Assembly: GCA_910579165.1 (NCBI GenBank)
Contig: CAJTTF010000003.1
Span: forward strand, 124,001-188,000
Direction of reading: 5' to 3'
Length of the DNA stretch: 64,000 bases
DNA from: an uncultured Atopobiaceae bacterium
GTDB taxonomy: Bacteria; Actinomycetota; Coriobacteriia; Coriobacteriales; Atopobiaceae
The position numbers and the translations under genes are program-made. This document shows positions 60,741 through 64,000 of the stretch, piece after piece. The notes below the pieces were generated by a model that had not been told where the DNA came from, did no database searches, and worked only from the letters and a program-made list of their open reading frames with translations. Every line of letters begins with the position of its first letter. The stretch's first letter is position 1.

Positions 60741-60769
60741 TTGAAAAGTGGGGGGGGGGGCGTTATTCT
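60741..60769 (+). promoter_or_regulatory. Promoter with poly-G spacer upstream of the giant surface protein
   Basis: TTGAAA (60741-60746, 5/6 match) and TATTCT (60764-60769, 4/6 match) are separated by exactly 17 bp, of which 11 are a run of G. Predicted start is near 60776, leaving a ~67-nt leader with AAGGAG before the ATG. The same design, a G tract in a 16-18 bp spacer, controls phase-variable porA expression in Neisseria. Hexamers and tract are read directly; switching is inferred. Confidence 0.65.
60750..60760 (+). repeat. G11 homopolymer in promoter spacer
   Basis: Eleven consecutive G, the longest homopolymer noticed in the window, in an otherwise AT-rich stretch between the -35 and -10 hexamers above. 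Mononucleotide G runs of this length are typical slipped-strand mutation sites. Confidence 0.95.
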
Positions 60770-60842
60770 ATGGCATACTTGTTAAGCTTTAATATAGAGA
60801 AGTTCTGCCTATTTGGTCTTACGTTGAGGACAAGGAGTTTAC

Positions 60843-63800
60843 ATGAGTTTGGGTAGCAATGCGTTTATTCAGCACGCTAATCATCGTTTTGTATCACCAA
60901 AATGCAAGTCTCAAAATGGCAGAAGCCACCGCGAATCAACGAGAGGTTCACTTGCTACCTCGTTTGTTGTAGCCTTGAGCTCTCTTCTCATGGTGGCAAC
61001 CACCTTCTCCACACCAGCGCTCGCTCAAGCAAAAGAAAAGATCGATCAGATCAGCACTGAGCCTTTTACCTCAGCCGTAAGCGCTGCGGGGAATGTTGTG
61101 GGCTCTTTTGCAAGCAATGCGTTTCAAGGTATCTCTAACGCGTTACACGACGTTGCTGCCAATATAGTTGAAGACGCACAAACATCCGCAAATATCTCTG
61201 AACAAAGCGCTGAAGGCTCCGCAACCGTTCCTTCAAATCTCGAAGGGGTGCTATGGAGCGATGGCTTTGCAACCTGCACTCTTGAGGCCGGCGCTTCTGT
61301 CAATGGAGAAGAATTACGACAGGAGATTGATACGCATAAAAATACCCTTACTAAGTTTGTAGCGGAAACTAATACGACCTTAACCAATACTGCTACGAGG
61401 CTTTTTGCTGAGTGCTCCAAGCTTAGCGATGTAAGGCTCTCAGGATCGTTTAAGTTTCAGGGGATACTAGAGATGGGTGAATTGTTCCAAGGTTGCACTT
61501 CACTCACCTCGCTTGAGCTGCCAGACTCTCTTGATACGAGCGAGGTTTGGACTATGGGCTCCATGTTCGATGGCTGTACTTCGCTTAGATCCCTTTCGCT
61601 CCCGAATAGCTTTGATACTAGTGCTGCCCAATGGATGGAAAGCATATTCAGGAATTGCCCCTCACTTGAGTCTCTCACGCTGCCTAGTAGCTTTTATGCT
61701 ACAAATGATTATTCTAGTACTAATGACATATTCGCTTTCGAAGACCCCAGCACACAATCTTTTGCCTTGCATTCTCTTACTATACCTAAGGTTTTTCAGA
61801 TGAATACAGATACAGGATTGCCTGGACTTGCATCGCAGGGAGTACTTAAACACTATTGGACAACAAGCATCGACTCATGTGTCAATTTTGGCACGACTGA
61901 GGAAGAAGCCGTTGCTAACATTAATAATGTCTTGGCTGCAAGTGCTGATTCTGTCACTTTTCAAAACGTTAATATAGCCCTTAGTTTTAATGCCAATGGC
62001 GGAACGTTTGCAACGACAAATACTTCGCAAAGCCCAACGCAAAATGCTGATGAAGTGAAGGGCTTATTTGGAAATACTGATGATGCAATTACTGGTTCAG
62101 ATATTCCTCTTCCAACACGGACAGGATATAGTTTTCTCGGTTATAGCACGGAGCCCAATGGAGAAGTGGTATCTAATCCAACAAAATTCCCTAATAGCGA
62201 TGCAACCTATTATGCTGTATGGGGAGAACCAGAGGACCCCTACGTCGTTAAAAGCTCTGACGGCAAAACCCTCACCTTCACCTACGGCGCACAACCCGCG
62301 GGCCCTGAAGACACCGACTGGTGGAAGGTAGTTGACGACCCAGATACCCTGCATCCGTGGACTAACAACAATACAGTTACAAAAGTCGTTATCGACCAGA
62401 GCTTCGCGAGTTATACACCAACGAACACTTCCTATTGGATCTATGAATTAAGAGCATTGACAAGCATCACGGGACTCAATTACATCAACACAACTTCAGT
62501 CAAAAACATGCAGAGTATGTTTGCCGGTTGTTTAAAACTGAGCTCCCTCACCATTCCACAGACCTTCAATACCAGTTCTGTCGAGGACATGAGCGGCATG
62601 TTTTCCCGGTGCGCTTCCCTTACCTCGCTCAATCTGCCCGCGTCTTTTAACACCAGTAAGGTGACAGAAATGGACTCTATGTTTGCTTCGTGCATGGGGC
62701 TTACAGAACTCGAGCTTCCGGACGTATTTGATACCAGCCTGGTTAACAGGATGGATTACATGTTCGCTAGTTGTTCCTCCCTCACCTCTCTCACGCTCCC
62801 AGACAAGTTTACGACCCGTGCGAATACTAACCTTGAACACATGTTTGAGGGATGTTCTTCACTTACCTCGCTCGATTTGTCGCATTTTACGACAGATGGT
62901 TCATTCGTAAACATGGGCATGATGTTCGACTGGTGTGATGATCTCGCTTCACTTACGCTATCTAAAACCTTTACTATGGCTACTAGCACAGGTCTCCCTG
63001 GTCTCAGCAGCTCAACGAGCCCCTTCTGGATTACGAGCATAACGAACGCTGTGACGTATGGTACCAACGAATCAACTTCTGTGAATAACATCAATACGAT
63101 CTTGGGCGGCTTACAAGATGGTGCCACGCAGACCTTTACTAAGGCTACGGTGCGCCTTACCTACGATGCCAACGACGGAAACTTTGGGCAAGACGACCAA
63201 CATCAAGACATCACAGAGGCCTATCTCTACGGCAACGAAAACGACATCATCAGCAAAACCGGTGATGGTGCCTTTGACAACACGCCAATTCCAAGCCGCA
63301 CGGGCTACAACTATTTTGGCTACAACACATCCTCAACTGCCACGACCGCTGACACACCTACGAAATTCCCAGCAAGCTCCACCACCTACTATGCCGTCTG
63401 GGGTTATTCTCCCTACGTCGTTAAAAGCTCAGACGGCAAAACCCTCACCTTCACCTACGGCGCACAACCCGCGGGCCCTGAAGGTACCGACTGGTGGGAG
63501 ATTGAAGAAAAGACGTATACAGAGGCTCCCCCGTGGTGGTCAGTGAAAGTCACAACGGTCGTTATCGATCAGACCTTCTCGGGTTATAAGCCAACGAGTA
63601 CTGCCTATTGGTTTGGCAGTCTGGAAAATTTGGGAACTATAAGTGGTCTTTCTAATCTAAATACGACTGCAGTCACTAATATGAGCGCTATGTTTTTTGC
63701 GGATAGATCGCTTACCTCCCTTGAGCTCCCAGACACCTTTAATACGAGCTCAGTTGAGAATATGAACTTCATGTTCTGTTACTGCTCTAACCTTACCTCC

Positions 63801-64000
63801 CTCACACTTTCAACTACATTTAATACCGAAAAGGTCACCACCATGCTGTATCTCTTCGAAAACTGTTCATCGCTGGAGACCCTCGCACTTCCAGATGTCT
63901 TTGTTACCCCAATAGTCACCAATACGAGCTGGATGTTTTCCGGTTGCTCTGCGCTTACCTCCCTTAACTTGTCGCATTTCACGACAAGCAGTTCAACCAA
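60843..64000 (+). CDS. Very large BspA-like (DUF285) repeat surface protein, 3' end beyond the window
   Basis: One frame stays open from ATG 60843 to the right edge (1052 codons and continuing); AAGGAG is 6 nt upstream. The signal peptide has a long 36-residue polar start, then LATSFVVALSSLLMVATTFS and an ALA cleavage site near residue 61. Then come three blocks of DUF285/BspA repeats of the form (L)xLPDxFDTSxVxxMxxMFxxCxSLTSL, separated by two InlB B-type repeats (GYSFLGYSTEPNG and GYNYFGYNTSSTA). Each InlB repeat is followed by the same module starting PYVVKSSDGKTLTFTYG. It is a probable wall-attached adhesin like the one at 7759, though the sorting signal lies outside the window. Its ligand is unknown. 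Confidence 0.88.
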   Translation, partial: MSLGSNAFIQHANHRFVSPKCKSQNGRSHRESTRGSLATSFVVALSSLLMVATTFSTPALAQAKEKIDQISTEPFTSAVSAAGNVVGSFASNAFQGISNALHDVAANIVEDAQTSANISEQSAEGSATVPSNLEGVLWSDGFATCTLEAGASVNGEELRQEIDTHKNTLTKFVAETNTTLTNTATRLFAECSKLSDVRLSGSFKFQGILEMGELFQGCTSLTSLELPDSLDTSEVWTMGSMFDGCTSLRSLSLPNSFDTSAAQWMESIFRNCPSLESLTLPSSFYATNDYSSTNDIFAFEDPSTQSFALHSLTIPKVFQMNTDTGLPGLASQGVLKHYWTTSIDSCVNFGTTEEEAVANINNVLAASADSVTFQNVNIALSFNANGGTFATTNTSQSPTQNADEVKGLFGNTDDAITGSDIPLPTRTGYSFLGYSTEPNGEVVSNPTKFPNSDATYYAVWGEPEDPYVVKSSDGKTLTFTYGAQPAGPEDTDWWKVVDDPDTLHPWTNNNTVTKVVIDQSFASYTPTNTSYWIYELRALTSITGLNYINTTSVKNMQSMFAGCLKLSSLTIPQTFNTSSVEDMSGMFSRCASLTSLNLPASFNTSKVTEMDSMFASCMGLTELELPDVFDTSLVNRMDYMFASCSSLTSLTLPDKFTTRANTNLEHMFEGCSSLTSLDLSHFTTDGSFVNMGMMFDWCDDLASLTLSKTFTMATSTGLPGLSSSTSPFWITSITNAVTYGTNESTSVNNINTILGGLQDGATQTFTKATVRLTYDANDGNFGQDDQHQDITEAYLYGNENDIISKTGDGAFDNTPIPSRTGYNYFGYNTSSTATTADTPTKFPASSTTYYAVWGYSPYVVKSSDGKTLTFTYGAQPAGPEGTDWWEIEEKTYTEAPPWWSVKVTTVVIDQTFSGYKPTSTAYWFGSLENLGTISGLSNLNTTAVTNMSAMFFADRSLTSLELPDTFNTSSVENMNFMFCYCSNLTSLTLSTTFNTEKVTTMLYLFENCSSLETLALPDVFVTPIVTNTSWMFSGCSALTSLNLSHFTTSSST
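62238..62324 (+). repeat. Near-identical 87-bp module, copy 1
   Basis: From CCCTACGTCGTTAAAAGC to GACTGGTGG, encoding YVVKSSDGKTLTFTYGAQPA and onward to DWW. It is nearly identical to 63411-63497 at the DNA level (about four mismatches). This is far closer than the flanking DUF285 blocks, so recent gene conversion or duplication is likely. Confidence 0.85.
63411..63497 (+). repeat. Near-identical 87-bp module, copy 2
   Basis: Second copy of the module at 62238, 1173 bp downstream. That spacing equals one full repeat cassette of module, DUF285 block and InlB repeat, so unequal recombination would add or remove one cassette in frame (1173 is divisible by 3). Confidence 0.85.

Noticed and set aside
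1..64000. CRISPR arrays, phage or transposon genes, attachment sites
   Set aside because: No regularly spaced repeats, integrases or transposases were seen; the repeats found are short, degenerate or protein-coding.

Overview
The window looks like a core-chromosome segment of a low-to-middle GC actinobacterium of class Coriobacteriia, most likely an Atopobiaceae (Lancefieldella/Atopobium-like) species. This is inferred from four things: an actinobacterial-type integration host factor next to gmk and rpoZ, an IMP dehydrogenase of the type shared with Tritrichomonas, large BspA-like (DUF285) surface proteins, and Gram-positive style gene clusters (nusA-infB-rbfA-truB-ribF, dnaG-rpoD, lepA-hemW-dnaJ, ybeY-dgkA-era-recO). 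No 16S gene is present, so the genus is an inference. Almost everything is on the + strand; only rpsT and a tRNA-Asn are on the - strand.

Layout. 1-7.5 kb: end of an RluA-type pseudouridine synthase, a membrane GT2 glycosyltransferase, guaB, leuS and a PASTA-domain membrane protein with no kinase domain. 7.5-9.8 kb: a cell-wall-anchored BspA-like surface protein whose apparent promoter has a T10 tract in its spacer. 9.9-22.7 kb: information processing genes rimP, nusA, infB, rbfA, nrnA, truB, ribF, dnaG and rpoD. 22.7-32.3 kb: a small membrane protein, tRNA-Val, an ABC-F ATPase, a site-2 protease relative, scpA/scpB, rluB, cmk, plsC, ispH and tRNA-Asn. 32.4-36.5 kb: a polysaccharide-export ABC transporter with two glycosyltransferases. 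36.5-41.9 kb: the UMP biosynthesis operon pyrB-C-K-D-F-E, entered directly from the glycosyltransferase gene. 42-44.7 kb: mihF-gmk-rpoZ and thiI. 44.7-49.8 kb: competence genes comEA/comEC, holA and convergent rpsT. 50-60.5 kb: lepA, dusB, hemW, two shortened dnaJ-like genes, mtaB, ybeY, dgkA, era and recO. 60.8-64 kb: a very large BspA-like surface protein running off the right edge, preceded by a promoter-like element whose 17-bp spacer holds 11 consecutive G.

The most notable signal is that the window's only two predicted adhesin genes, more than 50 kb apart, each have a long homopolymer exactly between good -35 and -10 hexamers. This is the layout of a phase-variable promoter, in which slipped-strand changes of tract length alter spacer length and expression. 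No other promoter candidate identified here has this. Other points: lysine/alanine-rich histone-tail-like extensions on IF-2, the primary sigma factor and ribosomal protein S20; a Cys/His module at the end of NusA; two adjacent DnaJ proteins lacking the C-terminal substrate/dimerisation domains, one ending in membrane segments; three genes whose -10 box lies 6-8 nt before the ATG with no Shine-Dalgarno sequence (apparently leaderless mRNAs); and an IMP dehydrogenase whose catalytic residues fall at the same residue numbers as in the Tritrichomonas foetus enzyme.
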